From assembly GCA_045402695.1 (NCBI GenBank), contig JAWPNA010000122.1:1-12933 (forward strand): DNA of 12,933 nt, written 5' to 3'. Under the pieces are notes generated by a model, which was not told where the DNA came from, searched no databases, and saw nothing but the letters and a program-made list of their open reading frames with translations. The translations under genes were made by a program, and so were the position numbers. Numbering within the stretch: position 1 is the first letter of the stretch; each line of letters begins with the position of its first letter. Origin of the DNA: JAWPNA01 sp045402695 (GTDB lineage: Bacteria; Acidobacteriota; Polarisedimenticolia; JACPZX01; DASXTC01). Below, piece by piece: positions 5,174 to 12,933 of this stretch.

Positions 5174-7596
5174 CGGCTCCTCGGGATCGCGAGCAGCCCC
5201 GCAAGCAGCAGTGCGGCCGCCGTGACCATGAGCCCCGTCTTCACCGACGACGGGCGGTACAGAAACTCGATTTCGTGGCGCCCCGCTCCCACCGGCACCG
5301 CGCGAAACATCGCGTTGGCCCGGCTCAGGGGGGCCTCGATGCCGTCCACGCGCGCCTTCCATCCAGGATAGAACGTGTCGGTCAGGACCAGCCAGCCCCG
5401 CGCCTCCGACTGTGCCTCGACCAGCAGGCGCGTGGGACGTTCCTCGAGGATGCGCGCCCGCGCGCCGGTCGGCTCCTGACCTGGGATCAGCGTTGGAGCC
5501 GTGCCGTCGTCCTCCTCCAGTATCACGGAACGCTCTGGATCGAACGACGTGTCGTCGAGCCGGCGCAGGGCCTTTCCCAGGTCGGCGATCACCTCGCCGC
5601 GATGCACGATGTAGGCGCGCGGCAGCGCGGCAGTGCTCTTCATGACGACGACAGGGATGTTGCTCTCCCCTTCCAGGCGCTCCGCTTCCGCGAACCCCGG
5701 GATATCGAGTCCGCCGTAGCAGACGACGCGGTCCACTCCCGCCAGCGACAGCATCCGGGCAAGCGCCTCAGGCCGCGCACCCTCATTGTCCTGAGTCGCC
5801 AGCATGCCGGCCACCGCGGCGCCCGGCATCACGTCGAGCCTCTCGTTTCCGCGGTCGAAGGCGAACCGGTATCCCAGCGGAAAGTAGGTGGCGTTCCTCA
5901 ACGTCATCCTGTCCCAGCGGAATCCCCACCGCAGCGAGTCGGGCTCCGGGCCTGGCGGCGCCCGGAAGGCGAACCCCCTGGGGCGCGGCGTGGCCCAGAT
6001 GCGGCCGCCGTCATCGGGAGGTCCGGCAAGCCGCGCGGCGGCGGATGGCTCGGAGTAGAACGACGCAGGGGCGGTGGGGTTGAGGCCTCGCGTATTGATG
6101 AGCAGATCGGCGATCACGATCGCCGGCAGGGCCAGCCGCTTCAGCCGACCATGCGGCCACCGCAGAATCATGAAGCACAAGCCGGCCACAGCCGCGGCCC
6201 ACAGCGCACGAAGGTCGATCCCCCTCTGAATGCTCCCGAGGTCAGCCTCCGTGGCGAGGAACTCCGGGATCCCGAGCCACCGGACAGGACCGATCCATCG
6301 CGCGGCGACGTAGAGGGCCATGCCCCCCATCGCCATCAGACCCGGCCACCACGAGAGTCGGGTGCGGCCCGGCGCGGCCCGGGGAGCCGCCGAGATCGCA
6401 TCGTACCCGCGAGCCGCGAGCAGTGCCACGGCCCATGCCGCAAGCAGGAAGTACTTCACGGGGTAGCGGACCGCATCGAGCTGCGGCAGCACGGCCAGCA
6501 GCGCTGGGTAGAGCGGGAAGAAGCGTCCCAGCGCCAGCGCCGTCCCGGCGGCCGCCAGCCCGGTAAGCGCGAGCGTCTCGCCGCGGCGCGCGCCCCGAGT
6601 TTTGAACCCTCGATGGATTCCGATGCCGGCCAGGATCAGCGCGCCCGGCCCGAGGTAGATGCTGAGGATGAACGGCAGCCCCGAGTCAAACAGGCCGCCT
6701 CCCCAGAACTTAGCGATCCCGGAGCGGGTGGGGTCTCCGAACAGGCGAGGCACCGCCGCCTCGAGAAGGGCCGCGGGGGGCAGCGACCACTTCAGGGCCT
6801 CCGCGCGATTGAACCCCGATCCTCTTTCCGACCGCGCCAGCAACTCGGCCGCCGGGATGATGGCCACCATCGCCAGGGCAAGAGCCAGCAACGCGATCCC
6901 AATCAGGACGGCGAACCTGGCGGCAAGCAACCTGGCGCCGCCCCCATCTCCCGCGCCGCCGCGGCTCCAGTGGAGCGCCACCATCGCCGCGATCGTGCAC
7001 AGCAGGATGGCCGGTTCGCCGGCCATCACCTGCACCGCGAGGCTGATCGCGGCCAGGCTCCCCCATGGCGCGAAACCGCGGGTCAGCGCGCGTCCCGCCA
7101 GCCATATCGTCAGCGGCATGAAGGCCGCCGTGTCGAGCAGATTGAGCAGGTTGCCCAGAGACACTATGTAGCCGGAAAAACCGAAGACAGCCGCTCCCAG
7201 GATCGCCCCCGTCCTGCTGTACCCGATGTCGCGCAACACCAGCCACGTGCCGGTCGCCGCGAGCAGAACCTGGAGAATGATCGACATCTTGAAGGCGATC
7301 TCGAACGGCAGCCCGATGAACAGCACGGTGGTGGGGTGCAGCACGAGGGCATTGGGATTGGCGAGCAGCGGCTGGCCCGCGCCCCGATACGGGTTCCACA
7401 AGGGAGGCTCGCCCTGTCCAATCATGGAAGAGGCGAGCTGGCGGAACGGGTGGTGGTTCTGGCTGATGTCCCGGAAATAGAAGACGGCGCCGGCGGACAG
7501 CGCCGGGGCGAACAGCAGGCAGGTGAGGACGGAGAGGGCGCCCAACGCAAGCAGGTGATCGGTTCTACCGCGTGCCCCGGCCGGGGACAGTTTCAC
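5170..7596 (-). CDS. YfhO-family integral membrane protein (GT-C type)
   Basis: This 808-residue protein has family hallmarks at both ends. YFRDISQNHHPF lies at 40-51 with PPLWNPYRGAGQPLLANP at 64-81. The C-terminus has DTFYPGWKARVDG (739-751) and RANAMFRAVPVGAGRHEIEF (760-779), followed by a last membrane helix. Between lie about a dozen hydrophobic segments and a periplasmic/extracytoplasmic domain. In Firmicutes, YfhO-type proteins are needed to add sugars to lipoteichoic acid, so a role in transferring sugar from a lipid carrier outside the membrane is likely; the acceptor here is unknown. The GTG start overlaps the pilR stop as GTGA. GGGAGGA touches this GTG with no spacer, so initiation may depend on coupling to pilR. 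The next clear alternative, TTG at codon 18, has no Shine-Dalgarno. Confidence 0.88.
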   Translation of the reverse strand: MKLSPAGARGRTDHLLALGALSVLTCLLFAPALSAGAVFYFRDISQNHHPFRQLASSMIGQGEPPLWNPYRGAGQPLLANPNALVLHPTTVLFIGLPFEIAFKMSIILQVLLAATGTWLVLRDIGYSRTGAILGAAVFGFSGYIVSLGNLLNLLDTAAFMPLTIWLAGRALTRGFAPWGSLAAISLAVQVMAGEPAILLCTIAAMVALHWSRGGAGDGGGARLLAARFAVLIGIALLALALAMVAIIPAAELLARSERGSGFNRAEALKWSLPPAALLEAAVPRLFGDPTRSGIAKFWGGGLFDSGLPFILSIYLGPGALILAGIGIHRGFKTRGARRGETLALTGLAAAGTALALGRFFPLYPALLAVLPQLDAVRYPVKYFLLAAWAVALLAARGYDAISAAPRAAPGRTRLSWWPGLMAMGGMALYVAARWIGPVRWLGIPEFLATEADLGSIQRGIDLRALWAAAVAGLCFMILRWPHGRLKRLALPAIVIADLLINTRGLNPTAPASFYSEPSAAARLAGPPDDGGRIWATPRPRGFAFRAPPGPEPDSLRWGFRWDRMTLRNATYFPLGYRFAFDRGNERLDVMPGAAVAGMLATQDNEGARPEALARMLSLAGVDRVVCYGGLDIPGFAEAERLEGESNIPVVVMKSTAALPRAYIVHRGEVIADLGKALRRLDDTSFDPERSVILEEDDGTAPTLIPGQEPTGARARILEERPTRLLVEAQSEARGWLVLTDTFYPGWKARVDGIEAPLSRANAMFRAVPVGAGRHEIEFLYRPSSVKTGLMVTAAALLLAGLLAIPRSR

Positions 7597-9041
7597 TCCT
7601 CCCGGGATGGCGGCGCCGCGCCCGCCGTGCTCGCAGGACCGCCATGGGCGCCCGAGGCCGCCGCCGTTTCCACCGCCGTGCCGCGCTCGACCATGTTGTA
7701 CTTCCTGGCGAAGTAGCGGAACGACCTGAAGGTCATCCCGAGAAGGCGAGCCGCCTGAGACTGGACCCCGCCGCGCCGTCCCAGAGCCTCCCGCATGTAG
7801 TGCTCCCGAATCTGCTCGAGCATCATCTCGAGATCAATCCCCGCCTCACCCAGCTCGCTGAGCATCTGGCGCGGGACATTCTGCGGCGTGCGAATCTCGA
7901 GGGGCAGCGAGGACGCGCGGATCACGTCGGATCGTTCCAGGGCCACTGCCCGTTCGATGACGTTCTGCAGCTCGCGAATGTTGCCGGGCCAGTCGTAGCT
8001 TGTCAAGGCCGCCATCGCTTCGTCCGAGATCGAGGTGATGCGCTTGCCCATCTCCATCTTGTACCGGTCGAAGAAGAAGTAGGCCAGGTGCGGGATGTCT
8101 TCCTTGCGCTCGCGCAGGGCGGGCAGCTTGATCGGAATGACGTTGATGCGGTAGAAGAGGTCGTCGCGGAACCGCTTCTCCTTCACCATCGTCTCGAGGT
8201 CGCGATTGGTGGCGGTGATGACCCGGACGTCCACGGAGATCTCCTCCGTGCCGCCCACGCGGCGTATCAATCTCTCCTGAAGCGTCCTCAGGAGCTTGAT
8301 CTGCATCGCGGGCGAGGTGTCACCGATCTCGTCGAGGAAGATCGTCCCCCCGTCGGCCACCTCGAAAAACCCCTTCTTGTTGGCCACCGCCCCCGTGAAG
8401 GAGCCCTTCACGTGCCCGAACAGCTCGCTCTCGAGCAGCTCGTCGGGCAGCGCGCCGCAGTTGATCGAGATGAAGGCCGCGCCGCGCCGCGGGCTGCTGC
8501 TGTGGATGGCGCGCGCGATCAACTCCTTGCCCGAACCGCTCTCGCCGGTCAGCATGACCGTGCTGCCGGTGGGAGCCACCTGGGCCACCAGCTCCATGAT
8601 CCCCTTCATCTTCTCCGAGCGCGCCACGATGCGGTCGAAACCGTAGCGGCCCTCCATGGCCGACATGAGGCTGCCGAGCCGCTTCCACCCCAGCGCAATG
8701 GCCACGTCGGCGAGGATCTTGTCGGTGTCGAACGGCTTGAGGATGTAGTTGAAGGCGCCGAGACGTCGCGCGCCCTCCGCCGCCTCGTCGGTACTGTATG
8801 CCGTGATGATGATGACGGGCGTGTCCGGATACAGCTCCTTGCTGGTGCGCAGCACCTCGATCCCGTCGGCTCCGGGCAACTTCAGGTCGGTCACCACCAA
8901 GTCGTAGATCTCGCGCCCCAGCTTCTCGCACGCGGCCGTGCCGGAGTCGGCGAGATCCACCGTGTACCCGCCGCGCTTCAAGAGCGTGGCGAGAACCTTT
9001 CTGAGATCCGGCTCGTCCTCGACCACCAGGATGCGCTGCAT
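7593..9041 (-). CDS. pilR: PilR, sigma-54-dependent response regulator
   Basis: The 482-residue protein has the three NtrC-class domains. The receiver (about 1-120) carries E9-D10, phospho-acceptor D52 and K102. The AAA+ domain (about 138-370) has Walker A GESGSGKE (166-173), a sigma-54 contact loop GSFTGA (213-218) and Walker B FLDEIGD (235-241). The Fis-type helix-turn-helix lies at about 425-450 (GVQSQAARLLGMTFRSFRY onward), which closely resembles PilR. An Ala/Gly/Ser-rich tail of about 30 residues follows. The loop has Ser in place of the Ala of GAFTGA; this variant is, as I recall, usual in PilR. It is expected to activate RpoN promoters after phosphorylation by PilS, and a fitting promoter is at 51-65. 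The ATG has GAGGAAGGGG just upstream, and the gene overlaps the yfhO-like gene by 4 bases. Confidence 0.95.
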   Translation of the reverse strand: MQRILVVEDEPDLRKVLATLLKRGGYTVDLADSGTAACEKLGREIYDLVVTDLKLPGADGIEVLRTSKELYPDTPVIIITAYSTDEAAEGARRLGAFNYILKPFDTDKILADVAIALGWKRLGSLMSAMEGRYGFDRIVARSEKMKGIMELVAQVAPTGSTVMLTGESGSGKELIARAIHSSSPRRGAAFISINCGALPDELLESELFGHVKGSFTGAVANKKGFFEVADGGTIFLDEIGDTSPAMQIKLLRTLQERLIRRVGGTEEISVDVRVITATNRDLETMVKEKRFRDDLFYRINVIPIKLPALRERKEDIPHLAYFFFDRYKMEMGKRITSISDEAMAALTSYDWPGNIRELQNVIERAVALERSDVIRASSLPLEIRTPQNVPRQMLSELGEAGIDLEMMLEQIREHYMREALGRRGGVQSQAARLLGMTFRSFRYFARKYNMVERGTAVETAAASGAHGGPASTAGAAPPSREE

Positions 9042-9088
9042 TCCCCTTCCTCTCTCTTTCCAACCAGGCGATTACAAAGCCCCGAGGG

Positions 9089-10840
9089 TCATGACTCAAA
9101 CCGGCCCTGCGCCGCCACAGCGGCCGCGGCGATCGATCGCTCCGGCGCCAGCCCGTGACCCGCGGGCAGCGTGACCGATACCTCGCTGCCATCGCCGACG
9201 CGGCTCTTGACATGGATGCGGCCGCCGTGTTCTTGCACAATGCGGAACACCACGGCCAGCCCGAGGCCCGTGCCTTCGCGAAAACTCCCATGAAACGGCT
9301 CGAAGACGTGCCGCAACTGGCTCTCGCTCATTCCGATTCCTTCATCGGCGATGGAGACCACGACTGACGCCGTCCCTTCCTTCCTCACCCGCACCTGGAG
9401 CATGCCGCCGTCGGGCATCGCCTTGAGGCTGTTCTTGGCGAGGTTCCAGAACACTTGCTTGATCATGTTGGGATCGACCAAGGCGAGGGCCGGCCCGGAT
9501 CCGAAATCGCACTCGAGACGGTGACGGTCGCCGAACTCCTCGCTGTTGCGAAGAAGCGTCAGGGAATCCTTCAGCACGGGGACCAGGTCGACCGGCGCCG
9601 GCTGGAAACGCCCCGGCTTGGCGAAGATCAGAAAGTCACGGATGATGCCGTCGAGGCGCTTGGACTCTCGCAAGACGATGTCGAGCAGCTCGCCTTCCTC
9701 CTCGGACGGGTGCAGCGACTTCTTCAGCATCTGCACCGAGCCGGACATCGAGGCCAGCGGGTTTCTGATCTCGTGCGCGATGCCCGCTGCCATCTCACCT
9801 AGCGCCGCCATCCGATCCTTCAGGCGGACCTCCTCCTCCAGCGCCTTGATGTCCGTGAGGTCCTGAAACGAGAAGATGTACCCCATCGGCTCGCCCCGCT
9901 GGTTCTTCAGCAAGGCCGAAGTGAATCCCAGGAAGATCGTGGCACCCTCGTGGCGCGGAAGGGAGATCTCGAATCGGAAGCGGCGCTCGCGCTTGAGGTT
10001 TTCTTTGACCTGATCGAGGAACGGATCGGCCTCCGCCAGGAACGCGGCGACGCCGGCGCCTTCCACCTGGGCGAGACGCCGGCCGGTGATGACCTCGCCG
10101 CCCCGGTTCATGAAGGTGATCCGGCCGTCAAGGTCGGTGGTGATGATGCCGCTGGTGATGCTGTCGATGATGTTCGTGTTGAGCGCCTGAACCTGCGCGA
10201 GCACCTCCCGGTTCTCCTCCAGCTCCTCGCCTGTGGCCTTGAGCTGTGATGTCAGGTAGGACGACAGCATCGCCACCGTGAAGAACCCCAGGAAGTGGGA
10301 GAAAAGCGAGTAGGCGACGTGGCGGTTCACGGCCTCCGCCTTCAGCTCCGGCAACGCCGCCGGCGGCGGCGATCCGGCCACTCCCTCGTGCAGGCTCGAC
10401 GGCGGGTTGGGGAGCCATCCGGACACGATGAGCACCACCAGGAGGGCGTAAGTAAACCAGGCTCCCGTGGCCGAGAAGACCGCGCCGGCCTTTCCCAGCA
10501 TGATACTGGCGGCGATCAGCACGAGGAAGTAAAGGAGGGAGAAGGGCGAGTCGACGCCGCCGGTCACGTAGACGAATCCCGTGACCAGGGCGAGATCTCC
10601 CGCCACCTGCACGTACGCGGCGGCCGGATGCCGCGACCAGAACGGATGCAGCGCCGCGTAGAGGATCGTCAGCGCGTAGCCGGCCCCCGTCAGCAGGTAG
10701 AAATCGTCCGAGCCCACCAGCGGTTGCTGCAGCAGCCTGCCGATGATGAGGCCGGAGGCCAGCAGCACCGTCAGCAGTATCACGCGGCCGATCATCAGTG
10801 CCGAGAGCTGCCGCTGGAGTTCGCGCTTCACGTGGATCAT
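9089..10840 (-). CDS. pilS: PilS, membrane sensor histidine kinase
   Basis: The 583-residue kinase begins with about six hydrophobic segments (16-195), as in PilS. A Pro/Ala-rich extracytoplasmic or loop stretch lies at about 142-168. A PAS domain (about 220-330) follows, with NTNIIDSITSGIITTDLDG at 221-239. The HisKA domain has phospho-acceptor H356 in GIAHEIRNPLASM. The ATPase domain has an N box NLAKN (466-470), a G1 box DEGIGM (499-504) and a G2 box GTGLGL (523-528). No HAMP domain is evident. It should phosphorylate PilR (D52), encoded 47 bases downstream. In Pseudomonas, PilS senses the pilin level in the inner membrane. The ATG at 10840 directly abuts GGGAG; the GTG at 10831, nine bases after that GGGAG, may be the true start. 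Confidence 0.95.
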   Translation of the reverse strand: MIHVKRELQRQLSALMIGRVILLTVLLASGLIIGRLLQQPLVGSDDFYLLTGAGYALTILYAALHPFWSRHPAAAYVQVAGDLALVTGFVYVTGGVDSPFSLLYFLVLIAASIMLGKAGAVFSATGAWFTYALLVVLIVSGWLPNPPSSLHEGVAGSPPPAALPELKAEAVNRHVAYSLFSHFLGFFTVAMLSSYLTSQLKATGEELEENREVLAQVQALNTNIIDSITSGIITTDLDGRITFMNRGGEVITGRRLAQVEGAGVAAFLAEADPFLDQVKENLKRERRFRFEISLPRHEGATIFLGFTSALLKNQRGEPMGYIFSFQDLTDIKALEEEVRLKDRMAALGEMAAGIAHEIRNPLASMSGSVQMLKKSLHPSEEEGELLDIVLRESKRLDGIIRDFLIFAKPGRFQPAPVDLVPVLKDSLTLLRNSEEFGDRHRLECDFGSGPALALVDPNMIKQVFWNLAKNSLKAMPDGGMLQVRVRKEGTASVVVSIADEGIGMSESQLRHVFEPFHGSFREGTGLGLAVVFRIVQEHGGRIHVKSRVGDGSEVSVTLPAGHGLAPERSIAAAAVAAQGRFES

Positions 10841-10845
10841 CTCCC
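10841..10845 (-). promoter_or_regulatory. Shine-Dalgarno that questions the pilS start
   Basis: GGGAG ends immediately before the ATG at 10840 (no spacer) but is nine bases from the in-frame GTG at 10831. Normal spacing favours the GTG, which would give a protein three residues shorter, starting M-K-R-E-L. Confidence 0.45.
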
Positions 10846-10854
10846 TAACCCGCG

Positions 10855-10905
10855 CGGCGGGCCGCGGCCCCGTCCCGCAATGGGACGTCCACTCCGGGCC
10901 CGCCG
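10855..10905. repeat. Nested inverted repeat between pilC and pilS
   Basis: CGGCGGGCC (10855-10863) and GGCCCGCCG (10897-10905) are perfect 9-base inverted arms. Inside them CGTCCC (10871-10876) and GGGACG (10882-10887) form a second perfect 6-base stem around GCAAT. There is no U-run, so it is not a typical intrinsic terminator. It could slow RNA decay or lower transcription between the structural genes and the two regulators. High GC content makes chance formation possible. Confidence 0.45.
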
Positions 10906-10930
10906 GCCGAACAGCTCCCCGCTGCCTGTC

Positions 10931-12142
10931 CTATGGCATGATGCTGATGAGGCTGAAGATCGGCATGTACATTGCGATGACGATGCCTCCGATCATCACG
11001 CCGAGGAACGAGATCATGATCGGCTCGAGCAGAGTCAGCAGCCCGGCCACCGCGGCGTCCACCTCATCGTCGTAGAAATCGGCGATCTTGGACAGCATCG
11101 TGTCCAGCGCGCCGGTCTGCTCGCCGACGGAGATCATCTGCGTGACCATGGGCGGAAAGACGTCGGTCTCCTTCAGCGGTTCCGAGATCGTCTTGCCCGC
11201 TTCGATGCTGGCGCGCGTTTTCATGATGGCGTCCTGCACGACCCGATTGCCGGCCGTCTTGGCGGTGATGTCCAGGGCGTCCAGGATGGGGACGCCCGAG
11301 GAGATCATGGTGCCCAGTGTGCGGCAGAACCGCGCCACCGCGATCTTGCGCAGCAGCATGCCGATGATGGGGAGCTTCAGCATCATGCCGTCCACCTGCC
11401 GCTCGCCGGCCTCTGTGGCGTAGTAGGGACGGAACCCGAACCAGTAGCCCGCGGCGATACCCGCCACGATGAAGATCGTGAAGCGCCTCAGGAATGCCGA
11501 CAGACTGATGACGATGCGCGTGGGCAGCGGCAGCGCTGCGCCCCCGCCGAGGTTCTGGAACAACGAGGCGAACACCGGGATGACGAACGTGAGAATGACC
11601 CAGATGACGCCGATGGCGATGGTGATGACGGCGACGGGGTAGATCATCGCCTTTTTCACCGACATCCTCAGTTTGACCGCCTTCTCGATGTGCTCCGACA
11701 GCCTCTGCAGGATCGTGTCCAGGATGCCGCCCGCCTCGCCGGCGGCCACCATGTTGCAGAAGAGGCTGTCGAACACCTTGGGATGCTTGCGCAGCGCGTC
11801 CGCCAGCGTGGAGCCCGATTCCACGTCCTGCCGGACCTGGAAGAGCACCCTCTGAAACGTTCGGTTGAGCTGCTGTGTGCCCAGGATCTCGAGACACTGC
11901 ACGAGAGGCAGCCCCGCGTCGATCATGACGGAGAACTGGCGGGTGAAGATGGATATTTCCTTCTGGTTCACGCCCCCGCCGAACTTGGGCAGGGCGATCT
12001 CCTTGCCCTTCTCCGTCACTCCCGTCACGATGATCTGCTGCTTGCGCAGCATGGCGATGACGGCCTCCTTGCTGTCGGCCACCAGCACGCCTTCCTGCAC
12101 GGCGCCGCCCCGGCTCTTCCCTTTCCACGTGTACTGGCCCAT
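10931..12142 (-). CDS. pilC: PilC, type IV pilus inner-membrane platform protein
   Basis: The 403-residue protein matches the PilC/GspF family in length and layout. A short cytoplasmic N-terminus (MGQYTWKGKSRGG) is followed by two T2SSF repeats. The first starts near FTRQFSVMIDAGLPLVQCLE (66-85) and the second near FCRTLGTMISSGVPILDALD. Long hydrophobic segments lie after the first repeat (near VAVITIAIGVIWVILTFVIP) and at the C-terminus (near MISFLGVMIGGIVIAMYMP). PilC links the pilus base to the PilB and PilT motors, and its 5' neighbour is pilT, 36 bases away. An AAGGAGG Shine-Dalgarno five bases before the ATG fixes the start. Confidence 0.95.
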   Translation of the reverse strand: MGQYTWKGKSRGGAVQEGVLVADSKEAVIAMLRKQQIIVTGVTEKGKEIALPKFGGGVNQKEISIFTRQFSVMIDAGLPLVQCLEILGTQQLNRTFQRVLFQVRQDVESGSTLADALRKHPKVFDSLFCNMVAAGEAGGILDTILQRLSEHIEKAVKLRMSVKKAMIYPVAVITIAIGVIWVILTFVIPVFASLFQNLGGGAALPLPTRIVISLSAFLRRFTIFIVAGIAAGYWFGFRPYYATEAGERQVDGMMLKLPIIGMLLRKIAVARFCRTLGTMISSGVPILDALDITAKTAGNRVVQDAIMKTRASIEAGKTISEPLKETDVFPPMVTQMISVGEQTGALDTMLSKIADFYDDEVDAAVAGLLTLLEPIMISFLGVMIGGIVIAMYMPIFSLISIMP

Positions 12143-12178
12143 GAATGCCTCCTTGCGATTGCTCCAGGCTCGAGCGCC

Positions 12179-12933
12179 TCAGGCTTTGCGGCCCGCCTGA
12201 AGGGTGGGGGCGGGTTGATTGATGAGGCCCGCCCCTCTGTTGATCATGTCCTGCAGCTCATCCACGTTGCTCGATCTCGCCAGCGCGGTCTGCAGGGTGA
12301 CCTGCTTCTTGAAGTAGAGCGTCGCCAGCGATTGATTGAAGGTCTGCATGCCGTGCTTGGACTGCCCCGACTGCATCATCGCGTAGATCTGGTGTACCTT
12401 GTCCTCGCGGATGAGGTTCCTCACCGCGGCGTTGGGCACCAGGATCTCCATGGTCAGGGCGCGCCCCTGGTTGTTGGCCTTCGGCAGCAGCGCCTGGCAG
12501 AGAATCCCCTCCAGCACGAACGAGAGCTGGGCTCTCACCTGCGACTGCTGGTGGGAGGGGAACACGTCGATGATGCGGTTGATGGTCTGCACGGCCGAGT
12601 TGGTGTGCAGGGTCGCGAAGGTGAGGTGACCCGTCTCGGAAATGCGCAGCGCGGCTTCGATCGTCTCCAGGTCGCGCATCTCGCCGATGAGCACGACGTC
12701 GGGGTCCTGCCTGAGAACCGAGCGAAGGGCATTGGGAAACGAATGCGTGTCGGCGTGCAGCTCACGCTGGTTCACCATGCACTTCTTGTGGGAGTGCAGG
12801 TACTCGACGGGATCCTCGATCGTCACGATGTGTTCGTGGCGCTCGGAGTTGACCTTGTCGAGCATCGCGGCAAGGGTCGTGGACTTGCCCGAGCCCGTGG
12901 GGCCCGTGACCAGGATCAGCCCGCGGGGCTTCT
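12179..12933 (-). CDS. pilT: PilT, pilus retraction ATPase (5' end missing)
   Basis: The last 250 residues are visible; the N-terminal PAS-like domain lies off the right edge. Numbering from the first whole codon (12931): Walker A GPTGSGKST (10-18), Asp box TIEDPVEY (37-44), Walker B VVLIGEMRD (79-87) and His box ETGHLTFATLH (99-109). AVRNLIRE (169-176) is the form here of the AIRNLIRE motif that marks PilT rather than the extension ATPase PilB, and the PilB zinc-binding cysteines are absent. The hexameric cytoplasmic motor powers pilus retraction and twitching. The tail after the last helix (near NRGAGLINQPAPTLQ) is a short, probably disordered extension. The neighbour upstream may be pilB, as in M. 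xanthus, but it is not in view. Confidence 0.95.
   Translation of the reverse strand, partial: KPRGLILVTGPTGSGKSTTLAAMLDKVNSERHEHIVTIEDPVEYLHSHKKCMVNQRELHADTHSFPNALRSVLRQDPDVVLIGEMRDLETIEAALRISETGHLTFATLHTNSAVQTINRIIDVFPSHQQSQVRAQLSFVLEGILCQALLPKANNQGRALTMEILVPNAAVRNLIREDKVHQIYAMMQSGQSKHGMQTFNQSLATLYFKKQVTLQTALARSSNVDELQDMINRGAGLINQPAPTLQAGRKA

Noticed and set aside
5174..5362. N-terminal extension of the GT-C-like protein to the upstream start at 5362.
   Set aside because: It would lie wholly within the 3' end of the yfhO-like gene, and its translation is Arg/Gly/Pro-rich with no membrane or family features.
264..9158. Very long plus-strand open frames opposite the minus-strand genes (for example 264-2078, 5275-7716 and 7572-9158).
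   Set aside because: Their translations are Arg/Gln/Gly/His-rich with no domains, while the opposite strand encodes well-recognised families throughout. They are a by-product of high GC content.
12179..12933. PilB extension ATPase instead of PilT.
   Set aside because: The AVRNLIRE block and the length after the His box are PilT features, and the PilB tetracysteine zinc site is missing.

Overview
The window is GC-rich (about two thirds G+C by eye) and coding-dense, with every supported gene on the minus strand. It reads from a type IV pilus core (right) through membrane enzymes and pilin-like genes to a regulated promoter at the left edge. The order pilT-pilC-pilS-pilR matches the pil clusters of Myxococcota such as Myxococcus xanthus. 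The company of GspG-like pilins and large GT-C-like membrane proteins would also fit Acidobacteriota or a related uncultured high-GC lineage. The sequence alone does not fix the phylum.

Right part (7593-12933, read right to left): the 3' part of pilT (retraction ATPase), pilC (inner-membrane platform protein), pilS (membrane histidine kinase with PAS domain) and pilR (sigma-54-dependent NtrC-type response regulator). Gaps are 36, 90 and 47 bases. The pilC-pilS gap holds a nested inverted repeat.

Middle part (3470-7596): two large polytopic membrane proteins are translationally coupled to pilR and to each other. The first is a YfhO-family protein (GTGA overlap with pilR) and the second a GT-C-like integral membrane protein that appears to start with TTG (TTGA overlap). 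They occupy the place where M. xanthus has pilA directly after pilR.

Left part (210-3452): a GspG-like prepilin with a clear class III leader comes first. Next is a multi-pass membrane protein whose C-terminal third is homologous to that pilin but has no leader. Last is a TMTC/DUF1736-type GT-C protein with TPR repeats. Three GT-C-like proteins interleaved with pilin genes suggest, but do not prove, a pilin or surface glycosylation branch.

Left edge (1-209): this intergenic region has a near-consensus sigma-54 -24/-12 element with exact spacing, a strong Shine-Dalgarno and an ATG whose visible codons read M-M-K-L-R, plus two dyads upstream. The best reading is that PilS-PilR, encoded upstream in this operon, drives another gene, plausibly the major pilin, that begins at position 17 and runs off the window.
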